From contig NZ_CP085173.1 of assembly GCF_020616555.1 (NCBI RefSeq), forward strand, positions 5,782,001 to 5,846,000: a stretch of 64,000 bases of DNA, read 5' to 3'. A program made the translations under genes and the position numbers. This document shows positions 32,697-42,043 of the stretch, piece by piece. The notes beneath the pieces are model-generated. The model saw only the letters and a list, made by a program, of their open reading frames with translations, had not been told where the DNA came from and searched no databases. Source of the stretch: Streptomyces longhuiensis (GTDB taxonomy: Bacteria > Actinomycetota > Actinomycetes > Streptomycetales > Streptomycetaceae). Positions within the stretch are counted from its first letter, which is position 1; every line of letters begins with the position of its first letter.

Positions 32697-33875
32697 TCAG
32701 TCGACCTCGGGGGCGAGGCGGTGCGGGCCGCTCTTTGTCGACTTGTGCAGCTTGTCGCGCAGCTTCTTGTCCGCTTGCGAGAGCGGTCCCGGCCCCGTCC
32801 TGAGCGGTACGCCGCTGATCATGGCGCCGGGGGCGGGAACGGGTTCGTAGCGGGTCGGGGCGGTGCGCAGCGTGAGGGCCGTCGCGCCGACGATCAGGAC
32901 GGTGAAGGCGATGGCCGAGCGGGTCCAGAACCGGGTCCGGCGCTCGCCGTCGGTGCGGACGAGGGTCGACTTGGGGGCCTGGAGCTTCTCGGCGCCCGCG
33001 AGTTCGGTCAGCCGCCGGTGGAGCTGGTCGGGCACGGCGAGGGCGGGCAGCCGCTCGGCGACGGCCTCCCGCGCGTGGAGCAGCCGCTGCGCCGCCGCGG
33101 GCGTGGTGGCCTCCGTCTCGGCCGCGGTCTCGGGCAGATCGAGCCCGACGCCGTCGTAGAGGAGCAGGGTGCGGCGGTAGGAGGACGGCAGGCTCAGGAG
33201 TACGTCGAGCAGCGCGCGGTGGTCGGCGTCGGCGGGCGGCGCCTCGGGGTTCCGGTGGCTCGGGCGGAGCCGGTGCCAGGGCGACATGGCGTACTCATAC
33301 GCGGCGGCCCTGACCCAGCCGGCGGGATCGCGGTCCACGGCGACCTCGGGCCAGCGCTGCCAGGCGAGCTGAAAGGCGCGCTCCACGGACTCCCTGGCGA
33401 GGGTGCGGCGGCCGGTGAGGAGGTAGGCCTGGCGAACCAGGCCGGGGGCCGCGTGGGCGTAGAGCCGGTCGAAGGCCTCCGTGGCGCCGTTCGACTCCGC
33501 CGGGTCGGGGCTCTCACCCGCTTCGGCCTCGGCCGCGGGCCGCACCCACCCGACGCCGCGCTCCTGGCCCCGGTCGAGCGGGGCGGAGTCCCAGTTTCCG
33601 ACGGATCGTCTGCTCCGGACGGGCGCTGCCGTGGCGGTGGCCACGGACTCGGCGGCGGCCGGTGCTTGTGCGTCCGCCTCGACGCTCGCCAGCAACTTCG
33701 CGTAGGTCTCCCTCTTGCGGCCTCTCGGCGTGCTGCGTCCGGATTCCCATGCGCGGACCGTTTCGCGGGTGACGCCTACTTCCGCGGCGACCTGAGCCTG
33801 GGTCAGCGACTTCGACTCGCGGAGCCTGCGGCGCTCGTTGGGGGCCGGCAGCGGGGAGGGAGGGCTCTGCGTCAT
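32697..33875 (-). CDS. XRE helix-turn-helix / sigma-like fusion, membrane-anchored
   Basis: A 392-residue regulator of mixed design. The N-terminus is a clear XRE domain (RRLRESKSLTQAQVAAEVGV then TRETVRAWESGR, about 15-55). The middle (about 130-270) has an ECF sigma-like layout: AFDRLYAHAAPGLVRQAYLL, ERAFQLAWQRWPEVA (region 2-like) and LPSSYRRTLLLYDGVGLDLPETA (region 4-like, with a poor helix-turn-helix). One membrane helix follows (IAFTVLIVGATALTLRTAP), with a short outer tail. The ATG at 33875 has GGAG at good spacing. Whether it binds RNA polymerase is not known; the anchored topology resembles an integrated sensor. Confidence 0.82.
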   Translation of the reverse strand: MTQSPPSPLPAPNERRRLRESKSLTQAQVAAEVGVTRETVRAWESGRSTPRGRKRETYAKLLASVEADAQAPAAAESVATATAAPVRSRRSVGNWDSAPLDRGQERGVGWVRPAAEAEAGESPDPAESNGATEAFDRLYAHAAPGLVRQAYLLTGRRTLARESVERAFQLAWQRWPEVAVDRDPAGWVRAAAYEYAMSPWHRLRPSHRNPEAPPADADHRALLDVLLSLPSSYRRTLLLYDGVGLDLPETAAETEATTPAAAQRLLHAREAVAERLPALAVPDQLHRRLTELAGAEKLQAPKSTLVRTDGERRTRFWTRSAIAFTVLIVGATALTLRTAPTRYEPVPAPGAMISGVPLRTGPGPLSQADKKLRDKLHKSTKSGPHRLAPEVD

Positions 33876-33988
33876 AGGGAACTCCACACACCCTTTCGCA
33901 TGAAAAACTACATAAACGTATCTTGAGCGACACATCCGGTCTTCGCCTGTTGCGCGACTAATGTGTGTGTCATTGGGAGCATGGCCGC

Positions 33989-35710
33989 GTGACCCAAATG
34001 ACCGACCGCGGCCTGTCGTTGCCGCTCCTGCTCTCCCGCGTGCGTGACCGCTCCCCGGGGCCTGCCGCCTGCTTCTTCGGCGGGGTCCTCGCGGCCGGGC
34101 TGGGGCTCGGCTCGTCCGCCGTGCTCGTCATGGTGCTGTGGATCAGTTCGCCCTATCCGGACAGCGGTCCCGGGGGTGCCCTGCACGCCGCCGCCGCGCT
34201 GTGGCTGCTCGCGCACGGCGCCGAGGTCATCAGGACGGACACGCTCTCCGGGACCCCGGCGCCGATCGGTGTCGCGCCACTGCTCCTTCTGGTGCTTCCG
34301 GTGTGGCTGCTGCACCGTGCGGCGCGTGACGCGGTGGAGGGCGAGGACGACGGGGACGCCCCGCGGATGGCCTGGTGGACGGCGTGGTGCGGGGTCGTGG
34401 CCGGGTATCTGCTGGTGGGCGGCGGCGCCGCGTTCTACGCGTCGGGCGGTGAGTTGCGGCCGGCCTGGCCGAGCGTCACCGCGCATCTGACGCTTGTCGC
34501 CGTGGCCGCCGCGGGCGCCGGCATCTGGACGGCCCACGGCCGCCCGAGCGCCCCGCTGCCCGCACCCCTGCGCCATCGTCTCGACGCCCTCCCGGCCGGC
34601 AGGCGTGAGGCGTTCCTGCGACGTGTGCTGCCGGTCGCCGCGCGGGCCGCGGCCGCCGGGGCGCTCGTGCTCGTGGCGGGCGGCGCGCTGGTCGTGGCGG
34701 CGTCGGCGGTGTGGCACACGGGCGCGATGCGGCATTCGTTCGAGCAGATGACGGACGTGTGGTCGGGGCGGCTCGCGGTGCTCCTGCTGGCCGCCGCGCT
34801 GGTGCCGAACGCGGCGGTGTGGGGCGCCGCGTACGCGCTCGGGCCCGGCGTCACGCTCGGCGGGGGAAGCGTGGTCGGGCCGCTCGGTGTGTCGTCGGGG
34901 CCGATGCTGCCCGCGTTCCCGCTGCTCGCGGCGGTGCCGGAAGCGGGACCCGGGTCGCCGCTCAGCTGGTCGGCGGGGGCGGTGCCGGTCGTGTCCGGGC
35001 TGACGGTGGCGTGGTTCGTGGCGGGGGCGGCGGCGCCCCGGCACGGGGAGCGGGACGAGGCGTGGTCACGGGGGAGTACGGCACTGGCGGTGGCCGTCGC
35101 GGCGGTGCTGTGCGGGCTGTTCCTCGCGGGGCTCGCGGCGGCGGCCGGCGGGCCGATGGGCGTCGCGGCACTCGCGGAGTTCGGGCCCGTGGGGTGGTTG
35201 ACGGGGCTCGCGGCGACGGGGTGGACGGCGCTGGTGGGGCTGCCGGTGGTGCTGGGACTGCGGGCCCGGCGGGTCAGGGTGCCGCGCGATGAACGGATCG
35301 GTGAGCCGATCGAGGGACGGGTCGGTGAGGCGCTCAAGGGGCAGGCCGGGGAACCGCTCGAGGAGCGGGCCGGGGAACCGCTCGAGGAGCGGGCCCCGTC
35401 GTGGTGGCGGCGCCCCCGGATTCCGTCCCCGAAGAGCTGGCTGCCGCGTCGGAGCGGGGAGGGGGCGACTCGGGCCGGGAAGGCGGAGTCGGCCGACGCC
35501 GCCTTCGAGCCGTACGACTTCTTCCCCGCGGACCCGTTCACCGCGGATCCCTTCCCGGGCGGGCCCTGGCCGGTCGAGGCCACGAGGGAAGCGCGCTGGG
35601 CAGCGCTCAAGGAGGCGTCGGACACGAGCAGGGACACGGGCCCGGACGAGGGTGCCGAGGGGAGCGGAGGCGCGGCCCCCGAAGAACCGCGCCCGCAGGA
35701 CCCGTCCTAG
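33989..35710 (+). CDS. DUF6350 polytopic membrane protein
   Basis: A 573-residue membrane protein with roughly ten to twelve helices and a long charged C-terminal tail, placed before purN as in many actinobacteria. The opening [20 protein letters not shown] and [17 protein letters not shown] fit DUF6350. The tail has near-identical 8-residue repeats (AGEPLEER twice at about residues 452-467) and acidic or aromatic stretches ([19 protein letters not shown]). The GTG at 33989 has GGGAG nine nt upstream; a GTG at 33965 is an alternative. The function of the family is unknown. Confidence 0.85.
   Translation: MTQMTDRGLSLPLLLSRVRDRSPGPAACFFGGVLAAGLGLGSSAVLVMVLWISSPYPDSGPGGALHAAAALWLLAHGAEVIRTDTLSGTPAPIGVAPLLLLVLPVWLLHRAARDAVEGEDDGDAPRMAWWTAWCGVVAGYLLVGGGAAFYASGGELRPAWPSVTAHLTLVAVAAAGAGIWTAHGRPSAPLPAPLRHRLDALPAGRREAFLRRVLPVAARAAAAGALVLVAGGALVVAASAVWHTGAMRHSFEQMTDVWSGRLAVLLLAAALVPNAAVWGAAYALGPGVTLGGGSVVGPLGVSSGPMLPAFPLLAAVPEAGPGSPLSWSAGAVPVVSGLTVAWFVAGAAAPRHGERDEAWSRGSTALAVAVAAVLCGLFLAGLAAAAGGPMGVAALAEFGPVGWLTGLAATGWTALVGLPVVLGLRARRVRVPRDERIGEPIEGRVGEALKGQAGEPLEERAGEPLEERAPSWWRRPRIPSPKSWLPRRSGEGATRAGKAESADAAFEPYDFFPADPFTADPFPGGPWPVEATREARWAALKEASDTSRDTGPDEGAEGSGGAAPEEPRPQDPS
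35344..35391 (+). repeat. Two perfect 24-bp tandem repeats in coding sequence
   Basis: The unit starting GGCCGGGGAACCGCTCGAGG occurs at 35344-35367 and 35368-35391 and codes AGEPLEER twice in the tail of the DUF6350 protein. A diverged copy precedes it, indicating recent in-frame expansion. Confidence 0.85.
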
Positions 35711-35723
35711 TCGCGGTCGCGTC

Positions 35724-36542
35724 CTAGTCGCGCGTGCCGAGCAGGGGGCGCAGTTCCTTCGGGAGCTTGTCGTTGCACGCCTTCTGGGACGCGCTGGTCA
35801 GCGCGTCGTTCACGCACGTGTAGTAGTCGCTGTAGACCAGCTGTGCCGTGAACGTGGCGGCGACCAGTGCCAGGGCGAGGGACCCGGTGACCAGGCCGCT
35901 GACGGCCGCCGTGGTCTGCGGTCTCGATCCGGTGCCGGGTCCCGTGGGGGCCGGGGCGTCCGGGTTCGGCTTGCGGGGCTTGGCGCGCAGGGCGCTGACG
36001 CCCCAGTACAGGGCGAGCGCGCCGAGCAGCAGTGCCACGTAAGGCCAGCTGAACAGGGCGAAGAAGAAGCCCCACATGCCGGAGAGCAGGGCGTAGCGCG
36101 CGCGGCGCTGGGCCGGGTCCGTCGGGTCCCAGCGCATGCCGGAGCCGGGTCCCTGAGGACCTTCGGGTCCGCCTTGGCCGCCGGGACCACCGCCCTGGCG
36201 GGGGCGGTCGCCGAAGCCGCCGCCCTGGGCGCGGCCCGGCTGCCGGTCGCTCCACTGGCCGCCCCACGGGTTCCGGCCCCCGCCCGACCCGTCGCCCTGC
36301 CCGTCCTGGCCGCCCTCGGGGCGGCGCGGCTGCCACGGGCGGTCGGGCGAGCCCTCGGGCGGCGCCGCGAACGGGTTGTCGTCATGGGAGGGCTTGGAGG
36401 ACTTGGGCGACTCGGGGGACTTGTCGGCGGAATCGGAGGACTTGGGCGGTGTGTCCTGGGGCGGAGGAGGCGTGGGACGGCCTTCGCGCAGCAGGGTCGA
36501 GCCGGCGGGCAGCAGCGGCAGGCGGAGGCTTCGGTCCGGCAT
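35724..36542 (-). CDS. Pro/Gly-rich membrane protein, DUF4190-like
   Basis: A 272-residue protein with a long disordered N-terminus (Ser/Lys/Pro then Gly/Gln/Arg-rich, about 1-140) followed by two hydrophobic regions ([20 protein letters not shown] ... [16 protein letters not shown] and [20 protein letters not shown]) and a short outer domain with two cysteines ([19 protein letters not shown]). The pattern of small DUF4190-like membrane proteins fits, but no function is known. It is convergent with the DUF6350 gene (13 bp apart) and divergent from purN. Confidence 0.8.
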   Translation of the reverse strand: MPDRSLRLPLLPAGSTLLREGRPTPPPPQDTPPKSSDSADKSPESPKSSKPSHDDNPFAAPPEGSPDRPWQPRRPEGGQDGQGDGSGGGRNPWGGQWSDRQPGRAQGGGFGDRPRQGGGPGGQGGPEGPQGPGSGMRWDPTDPAQRRARYALLSGMWGFFFALFSWPYVALLLGALALYWGVSALRAKPRKPNPDAPAPTGPGTGSRPQTTAAVSGLVTGSLALALVAATFTAQLVYSDYYTCVNDALTSASQKACNDKLPKELRPLLGTRD

Positions 36543-36710
36543 CAGGTGTGCGTCTTCCCCTAGGTCGATCGTGGCGCGGCTGCGGGCGAGCCCGTCCTGA
36601 AGTGAACGTCCCGCGAGCGGGCGGCGTTCCTTCGGTCGGCGAATCCGCCACAGACGCTACCTTCCGGCCGCGCCCCCGTCCCGTGGGGGCCGCTCCATGT
36701 GCCGGTATCG

Positions 36711-36738
36711 TTGCTGACGGTCGACCGCTTCGTAGAGT
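36711..36738 (+). promoter_or_regulatory. Probable vegetative promoter of purNH
   Basis: TTGCTG (36711-36716), a 16-bp spacer and TAGAGT (36733-36738) resemble the Streptomyces housekeeping promoter TTGACN-N16-18-TAGPuPuT. Transcription would start near 36745, about 60 nt before the purN GTG. Confidence 0.5.
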
Positions 36739-36806
36739 TCCCCGTATCGGGAACCATGAAGCCTTTGTGCGACCGTACAAACGCACTCCCGAGAAAGGCC
36801 CTCGCT

Positions 36807-37421
36807 GTGGCCAAGCGGCTCGTCGTGCTGGTCTCCGGATCAGGCACGAATCTGCAGGCTCTGCTCGACGCCCTCGCGGCCGAGGGCGCGGAGGGTTACG
36901 GCGCCGAGATCGTGGCCGTCGGCGCCGACCGTGACTCCATCGCCGGGCTCGAGCGCGCCGAGCGCGCCGGCCTGCCCACCTTCGTCTGCCGGGTGAAGGA
37001 CTTCGCCACCCGCGAGGAGTGGGACCGGGCGCTCGCCGAGGCCACGGCGGCGTACGAGCCGGACCTCGTGGTCTCGGCCGGGTTCATGAAGATCGTGGGC
37101 AAGGAGTTCCTCGCCCGGTTCGGCGGGCGGTTCGTGAACACGCACCCCGCCCTGCTCCCCAGTTTTCCCGGGGCCCATGGTGTGCGCGACGCGCTCGCGT
37201 ACGGCGCCAAGGTCACCGGATGCACCGTCCACTTCGTCGACGACGGCGTCGACACCGGCCCGATCATCGCTCAGGGCGTGGTCGAGGTCCGGGACGAGGA
37301 CGACGCGAGCGCTCTGCACGAGCGCATCAAGGAAGTCGAGCGCAGGCTGCTCGTCGATGTCGTGGGGCGTCTGGCCCGCAACGGCTATCGCATTGAGGGA
37401 CGAAAGGTAGTTATCCAGTGA
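36807..37421 (+). CDS. purN: Phosphoribosylglycinamide formyltransferase
   Basis: A 204-residue enzyme that formylates GAR with 10-formyl-tetrahydrofolate (third step of purine synthesis). The core [18 protein letters not shown], catalytic [20 protein letters not shown] (Asn and His) and [19 protein letters not shown] (Asp) are all present. The GTG at 36807 fits the family start ([12 protein letters not shown]), with GAGAAAGG upstream; an ATG at 36756 would add a non-conserved leader. Its stop overlaps purH by 4 bp. Confidence 0.96.
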   Translation: MAKRLVVLVSGSGTNLQALLDALAAEGAEGYGAEIVAVGADRDSIAGLERAERAGLPTFVCRVKDFATREEWDRALAEATAAYEPDLVVSAGFMKIVGKEFLARFGGRFVNTHPALLPSFPGAHGVRDALAYGAKVTGCTVHFVDDGVDTGPIIAQGVVEVRDEDDASALHERIKEVERRLLVDVVGRLARNGYRIEGRKVVIQ

Positions 37422-38980
37422 CCGCCGAGAGCAACAAGCGGCCCATTCGCCGGGCGCTCGTCAGCGTCTACGACAAGACCGGTCTGGAAGACCTCGCGCG
37501 CGGGCTGCACGAGGCGGGCGTGGAGCTGGTGTCGACCGGCTCGACCGCTGCGAAGATCGCCGCCGCCGGGGTTCCCGTCACCAAGGTCGAGGAGCTCACG
37601 GGCTTCCCCGAGTGCCTCGACGGGCGCGTCAAGACGCTGCACCCGAAGATCCACGCGGGCATCCTCGCCGACCTGCGCCTGGAGGACCACCAGCGCCAGC
37701 TCGCCGAGCTCGGCGTGGAGCCCTTCCAGCTCGTCGTCGTGAACCTGTACCCCTTCAAGGAGACCGTCGCCTCGGGCGCCACTCCCGACGAGTGTGTCGA
37801 GCAGATCGACATCGGCGGCCCCTCGATGGTGCGTGCCGCCGCCAAGAACCACCCGTCGGTGGCCGTCGTCACCAGCCCCGCCCGGTACGCCGACGTCCTC
37901 TCGGCCGTCCGCGACGGCGGCTTCGACCTGACCGCGCGCAAGCGTCTCGCCGGTGAGGCCTTCCAGCACACGGCGGCGTACGACGTCGCGGTGGCGTCCT
38001 GGTTCGCCGACGGCTACGCGGCCGCCGACGAGAGCGGCTTCCCCGAGTTCCTCGGCGCGACGTACGGGCGCAAGAACGTCCTGCGCTACGGCGAGAACCC
38101 GCACCAGGGCGCCGCCCTCTACGTCGACGGCACCGGCGGTCTCGCGGAGGCCGAGCAGCTGCACGGCAAGGAGATGTCGTACAACAACTACACGGACACG
38201 GACGCCGCGCGCCGTGCCGCGTACGACCACGAGGACCCGTGCGTCGCGATCATCAAGCACGCCAACCCCTGCGGCGTCGCGGTCGCGTCGAGCGTCGCCG
38301 AGGCGCACCGCAAGGCGCACGCCTGTGACCCGGTCTCCGCGTACGGCGGTGTGATCGCCGTGAACCGTCCGGTCACCAAGGAGATGGCCGAGCAGGTCGC
38401 GGAGATCTTCACCGAGGTCATCGTCGCGCCCGAGTACGAGGACGGCGCGCTCGAGGCCCTCACCAAGAAGAAGAACATCCGCGTGCTGCGTGCCCACCGT
38501 GGCCCGTCGGCGGTCGTCGAGACGAAGCAGATCGACGGCGGCGCGCTCCTCCAGGTCACCGACCGCGTCCAGGCCGACGGCGACAACCCGGCGAGCTGGA
38601 CCCTCGCCACGGGCGACGCGCTGTCCCCGGGCGAGCTCGACGAGCTGGCGTTCGCCTGGAAGGCGTGCCGCGCGGTGAAGAGCAACGCGATCCTGCTGGC
38701 CAAGGACGGTGCCTCGGTCGGCGTCGGCATGGGTCAGGTCAACCGCGTCGACTCCTGCAAGCTGGCCGTGGAGCGCGCGGGCGCGGAGCGGGCGCGTGGC
38801 TCCTTCGCCGCGTCGGACGCGTTCTTCCCGTTCCCGGACGGGCCGCAGATCCTGATCGACGCGGGTGTGAAGGCGATCGTCCAGCCCGGCGGCTCCATCC
38901 GTGACGAGCAGGTCATCGAGGCCGCGAAGAAGGCGGGCGTGACGATGTACTTCACCGGCACGCGCCACTTCTTCCACTGA
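37418..38980 (+). CDS. purH: AICAR formyltransferase / IMP cyclohydrolase
   Basis: A 520-residue bifunctional enzyme for the last two steps to IMP. The N-terminal MGS-like cyclohydrolase domain contains [20 protein letters not shown] and [14 protein letters not shown]; the C-terminal transformylase domain contains [30 protein letters not shown] and [11 protein letters not shown]. It starts at GTG 37418 within the purN stop (overlap GTGA), so translation is coupled. A 21-bp terminator follows. Confidence 0.98.
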   Translation: MTAESNKRPIRRALVSVYDKTGLEDLARGLHEAGVELVSTGSTAAKIAAAGVPVTKVEELTGFPECLDGRVKTLHPKIHAGILADLRLEDHQRQLAELGVEPFQLVVVNLYPFKETVASGATPDECVEQIDIGGPSMVRAAAKNHPSVAVVTSPARYADVLSAVRDGGFDLTARKRLAGEAFQHTAAYDVAVASWFADGYAAADESGFPEFLGATYGRKNVLRYGENPHQGAALYVDGTGGLAEAEQLHGKEMSYNNYTDTDAARRAAYDHEDPCVAIIKHANPCGVAVASSVAEAHRKAHACDPVSAYGGVIAVNRPVTKEMAEQVAEIFTEVIVAPEYEDGALEALTKKKNIRVLRAHRGPSAVVETKQIDGGALLQVTDRVQADGDNPASWTLATGDALSPGELDELAFAWKACRAVKSNAILLAKDGASVGVGMGQVNRVDSCKLAVERAGAERARGSFAASDAFFPFPDGPQILIDAGVKAIVQPGGSIRDEQVIEAAKKAGVTMYFTGTRHFFH

Positions 38981-38995
38981 GCGGACCCCTCGCAC

Positions 38996-39050
38996 ACGGC
39001 CGCGGGCCGTGCCTTCCCCTGTGAAGGCACGGCCCGCGGCCGTTCTTTTC
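38996..39050 (+). terminator. Strong terminator after purH
   Basis: A perfect 21-bp stem (38996-39016 with 39023-39043) with a 6-nt loop, followed by TCTTTTC. It lies 15 bp after purH and is one of the few terminators here with a T-rich tail. Confidence 0.92.
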
Positions 39051-39136
39051 GTAGAACTTCGCGACGGTGCCGGGCGTCCGGTTGTTCGTAGGGGCCGAAG
39101 TTCGTGCCGCCCGCCGTCATGCCCGCCCACACGGCG

Positions 39137-39176
39137 AAGGGCCGCGCTCCCCCTGTGACGGGAGAGAGCGGCCCTT
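39137..39176 (-). terminator. Terminator of the leftward membrane-protein gene
   Basis: AAGGGCCGC (39137-39145) pairs with GCGGCCCTT (39168-39176), with additional inner pairing (CTCCC with GGGAG). It lies about 43 bp after the stop of the gene at 39219 in its direction of transcription. Confidence 0.7.
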
Positions 39177-39218
39177 ACGGATGCAGGGCGGGAAGCCTCT
39201 GGTTCGCCGCGAACTCGA

Positions 39219-39845
39219 TCAGTAGCGCGGGCGGTTGAACCAGGTGGTCGCGGCGCTGTTCACCATGGAGCCGAGGATGATGCCGGCGATGGCGAGCGAG
39301 ATGAGTCCGCCGAAGGTCGCCGAACCGCCGCCGCCGTTGATGGTGTTCACGAGACCGCCGATGATCATCAGCGACGCGTAGACGATCGTCGTGATGCGGA
39401 TGCCGCTTCCGCCGTTCTTGAACTTGACGCCCAGGAAGATCGACAGGGCGCCGAGGGCCACCATGAGGGCCGCGATGAGGAAGCCGAGCCCGGCCAGCGT
39501 GTCCGTGGCGTCACCGGAGCCGACGCCGTTGGACACGTCCTGTGCCGCGCCGACCGCGATGCCCGCGATGATGCCGAAGAGGAGCTGGAAGCCGGCGAGG
39601 ATGAACAGGAGCACGCGCGCGGTCTTCATCAGGCCGGGCATCTCGATCGGCATGACATTGCCGCCGGGGAAGCCGGGGTACGCGGGCTGGCCCTGCGGGT
39701 AGCCGTAGCCGGGCTGCTGCGGGGGCTGGCCCTGCGGGTAGCCGTAGCCGGGCTGGCCCTGGGGAGCCTGGGGCGCCTGCGGCGGGTAGCCGGGCTGCTG
39801 ACCCTGCGGCGGACCGTAGGGGTTGTTCGGGTCGCCGAAACTCAT
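39219..39845 (-). CDS. Gln/Pro-rich membrane protein with four helices
   Basis: A 208-residue protein. The first 65 residues are a repeat-rich Pro-Gln-Gly-Tyr tail (PGYGYPQGQP occurring twice), then four membrane helices: ARVLLFILAGFQLLFGIIAG, LGFLIAALMVALGALSIFLG, ITTIVYASLMIIGGLVNTI and GLISLAIAGIILGSMV. Such tail-plus-helices proteins are common in Streptomyces and are often called hypothetical membrane proteins. Divergent from folD. No function is assignable. Confidence 0.83.
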   Translation of the reverse strand: MSFGDPNNPYGPPQGQQPGYPPQAPQAPQGQPGYGYPQGQPPQQPGYGYPQGQPAYPGFPGGNVMPIEMPGLMKTARVLLFILAGFQLLFGIIAGIAVGAAQDVSNGVGSGDATDTLAGLGFLIAALMVALGALSIFLGVKFKNGGSGIRITTIVYASLMIIGGLVNTINGGGGSATFGGLISLAIAGIILGSMVNSAATTWFNRPRY

Positions 39846-40080
39846 GGCTTTTTCCTCCGTTGCCTTAGTGCGGGGACAACGCGCGGCACCAAGTGGAGGA
39901 AAGGTCTACAGAGCGGTCGTCCCCCCGGTACTGCCCGCGGCACTGTTGCCGCTCATGGTTCTTTAGGTGCGGCTTATTTGTCCAGCCGCATTCCGTATGC
40001 GTTGTGGAAGTGCAACAACGGTGATCAAGCTGGGACGCCCGGATTGGAACCGGGGCGGTCCCATCCGCGAAGATGGGGGC

Positions 40081-40944
40081 ATGACCGCCCAGATTCTCGA
40101 TGGCAAGGCCACCGCAGCCGCGATCAAGTCCGATCTGTCCGCCCGCGTGGCGGCCCTGAGGGAGAAGGGCGTCACGCCCGGCCTCGGCACCGTCCTGGTC
40201 GGTGAGGACCCGGGCAGCCAGAAGTACGTCGCGGGCAAGCACCGCGACTGCGCCCAGGTCGGCATCGCCTCCATCCAGCGCCACCTGCCGGCCACCGCCA
40301 CGCAGGAGGAGATCGAGGCGGTCGTCCGCGAGCTCAACGAGGACCCCGCCTGCACCGGCTACATCGTCCAGCTCCCGCTGCCCAAGGGCATCGACGAGAA
40401 CCGCATCCTGGAGCTGATGGACCCGGCCAAGGACGCGGACGGCCTGCACCCGATGAACCTCGGCCGCCTCGTCCTGAACGAGCCGGCGCCGCTGCCCTGC
40501 ACCCCCTTCGGCATCATCACGCTGCTGCGCGAGCACGGCGTGGAGATCAACGGCGCGGAGGTCGTGGTCGTCGGCCGCGGCGTCACCATCGGCCGCCCGA
40601 TGCCGCTGCTGCTCACCCGCAAGTCCGAGAACGCGACCGTCACCCAGTGCCACACCGGCACTCGTGACCTGGCGGCCCACCTCAAGCGCGCCGACATCGT
40701 CGTAGCCGCCGCGGGCGTCCCGCACCTGATCAAGCCCGAGGACATCAAGCCGGGCGCCGCCGTGCTCGACGTCGGCGTCTCGCGCGACGAGAACGGCAAG
40801 ATCGTCGGCGATGTCCACCCGGGCGTCACCGAGGTCGCCGGGTGGATCTCCCCGAACCCGGGCGGCGTCGGCCCCATGACCCGCGCCCAGCTCCTCGTGA
40901 ACGTCGTCGAGGCCGCCGAACGGAACGCGAACGGTGTCGGCTGA
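40081..40944 (+). CDS. folD: Methylene-THF dehydrogenase / methenyl-THF cyclohydrolase
   Basis: A 287-residue bifunctional enzyme converting 5,10-methylene-THF to 10-formyl-THF, the donor for PurN and PurH encoded just upstream in the window. Signature segments: [20 protein letters not shown] (with the catalytic Lys), [31 protein letters not shown] (NADP-binding) and the terminal [17 protein letters not shown]. The ATG at 40081 gives the usual start [11 protein letters not shown]. The next gene overlaps its end by 11 bp. Confidence 0.98.
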   Translation: MTAQILDGKATAAAIKSDLSARVAALREKGVTPGLGTVLVGEDPGSQKYVAGKHRDCAQVGIASIQRHLPATATQEEIEAVVRELNEDPACTGYIVQLPLPKGIDENRILELMDPAKDADGLHPMNLGRLVLNEPAPLPCTPFGIITLLREHGVEINGAEVVVVGRGVTIGRPMPLLLTRKSENATVTQCHTGTRDLAAHLKRADIVVAAAGVPHLIKPEDIKPGAAVLDVGVSRDENGKIVGDVHPGVTEVAGWISPNPGGVGPMTRAQLLVNVVEAAERNANGVG

Positions 40945-41401
40945 CGCCGGCGCCGGCACCCCGGAAGGCACGAAGGGTGTGGTGTCGGCCCCGGACGCCG
41001 AAGGAAAGCCGCGGCGCGTCTCGCGCCGGTTCCCGCTCTTCACCAGGGACACCGCGCGCCCCGAGGGCGGCGGCCGCGCGGCGCCGGGCGACGCCCCGGC
41101 CCCGGCGCGGCAGTGGCCGATCCTCGCGGTGATATCGCTGGTGGGCCTCGGACTGCTGCTCACCGCGTTCGACGTGTTCCGCGTCGGGACGCTGCTGATC
41201 GGCGTCGCCCTGATCGGCGGTGCGGTGCTGCGCTGGACGCTCCCGTCCGTGGGCATGCTCGCGGTGCGCTCCCGTTTCACCGACATGGTGACGTACGGGT
41301 TCCTGGGCGTCGTCATCGTGCTGCTCGCGCTGATGGTGGAGCCGCATCCCTTGCTGGTCATCCCGTTCCTGAACGACACGCTGCACTTCACGATCAGCTG
41401 A
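40934..41401 (+). CDS. DUF3017 membrane protein
   Basis: A 155-residue protein with a basic, flexible cytoplasmic N-terminus (about 58 residues) and three hydrophobic helices: [36 protein letters not shown] and [19 protein letters not shown]. Size, topology and position directly after folD match the DUF3017 family of actinobacteria. It starts at GTG 40934 inside folD (11-bp overlap), implying coupling. The function is unknown; the folD link is positional only. Confidence 0.88.
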   Translation: MSADAGAGTPEGTKGVVSAPDAEGKPRRVSRRFPLFTRDTARPEGGGRAAPGDAPAPARQWPILAVISLVGLGLLLTAFDVFRVGTLLIGVALIGGAVLRWTLPSVGMLAVRSRFTDMVTYGFLGVVIVLLALMVEPHPLLVIPFLNDTLHFTIS

Positions 41402-41422
41402 GACCCGCAGCGCACGCACCAA

Positions 41423-41470
41423 GGCGGCGCCCGTCCTCTCCCCCGAGGGAGGACGGGCGCCGCCGGTCTT
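41423..41470 (+). terminator. Terminator after folD-DUF3017
   Basis: A perfect 16-bp stem (41423-41438 GGCGGCGCCCGTCCTC with 41449-41464) and a 10-nt loop, followed by GGTCTTTGG. Confidence 0.88.
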
Positions 41471-42043
41471 TGGGGTCCGGGTCGTCCACGTGGGCCTCGC
41501 CCTCGCCGTGGAGATCTCCTCGCCGTGGTCATCAGAGTCATGGACGCGTCAGGTGTCCTTCAAGGTTGAGCGGGCCGCTGTGGCACGGAAGTGACCATTC
41601 CGCCACGGTGTGCGAGGACGGCAACGATCGGTCCGCCGGACGCTTGCCGTAATGCGCCATTCCTCCTGTGTCGAAGTGTGTTGATGTATCGACAAGTTCG
41701 CGGATTTACCGTCTGTTGCCCCAACAGCGGGGTTAACGTGGGCAATCGGGACGGTCCGGGGCGACCCAGGCGCTGAGCTGGGGAGTTCGGGGTTCCGCGC
41801 GGGGTGAGGGACCCCGATGGGACACTGGACCGTGGGTCTCCGGTTGTGCAACGGTGCGCGCCGGTGGGCCGAACGCCGTCGAATGCCCCCGTGCGCCCCC
41901 GCCTCCGGAACTGACATCCTGGCTTCGCGCATCCCACTGGGTAGCCAGAGTGGGCCGGCGAAGCCGACGCCGGCCGAGGTCGGCGCGAGGGGTGGGCGCG
42001 GCGCGGGGGATCAGGGCACGTACGGGGGGAATAGGGGGAAGCA
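41471..42043 (+). other. Long leader region before the XRE-DUF2690 gene
   Basis: A 573-bp stretch without a supported gene; open frames here have unlikely composition. Two consecutive hairpins precede the gene: CCCACT (41933-41938) with AGTGGG (41949-41954), and CCGGCG (41955-41960) with CGCCGG (41968-41973). An AT-richer segment near 41680-41740 is the likely promoter area, but no clear boxes were found. Confidence 0.45.

Noticed and set aside
40010..40080. Possible ZTP riboswitch before folD
   Set aside because: The conserved pfl-motif segments present upstream of glyA are absent here.
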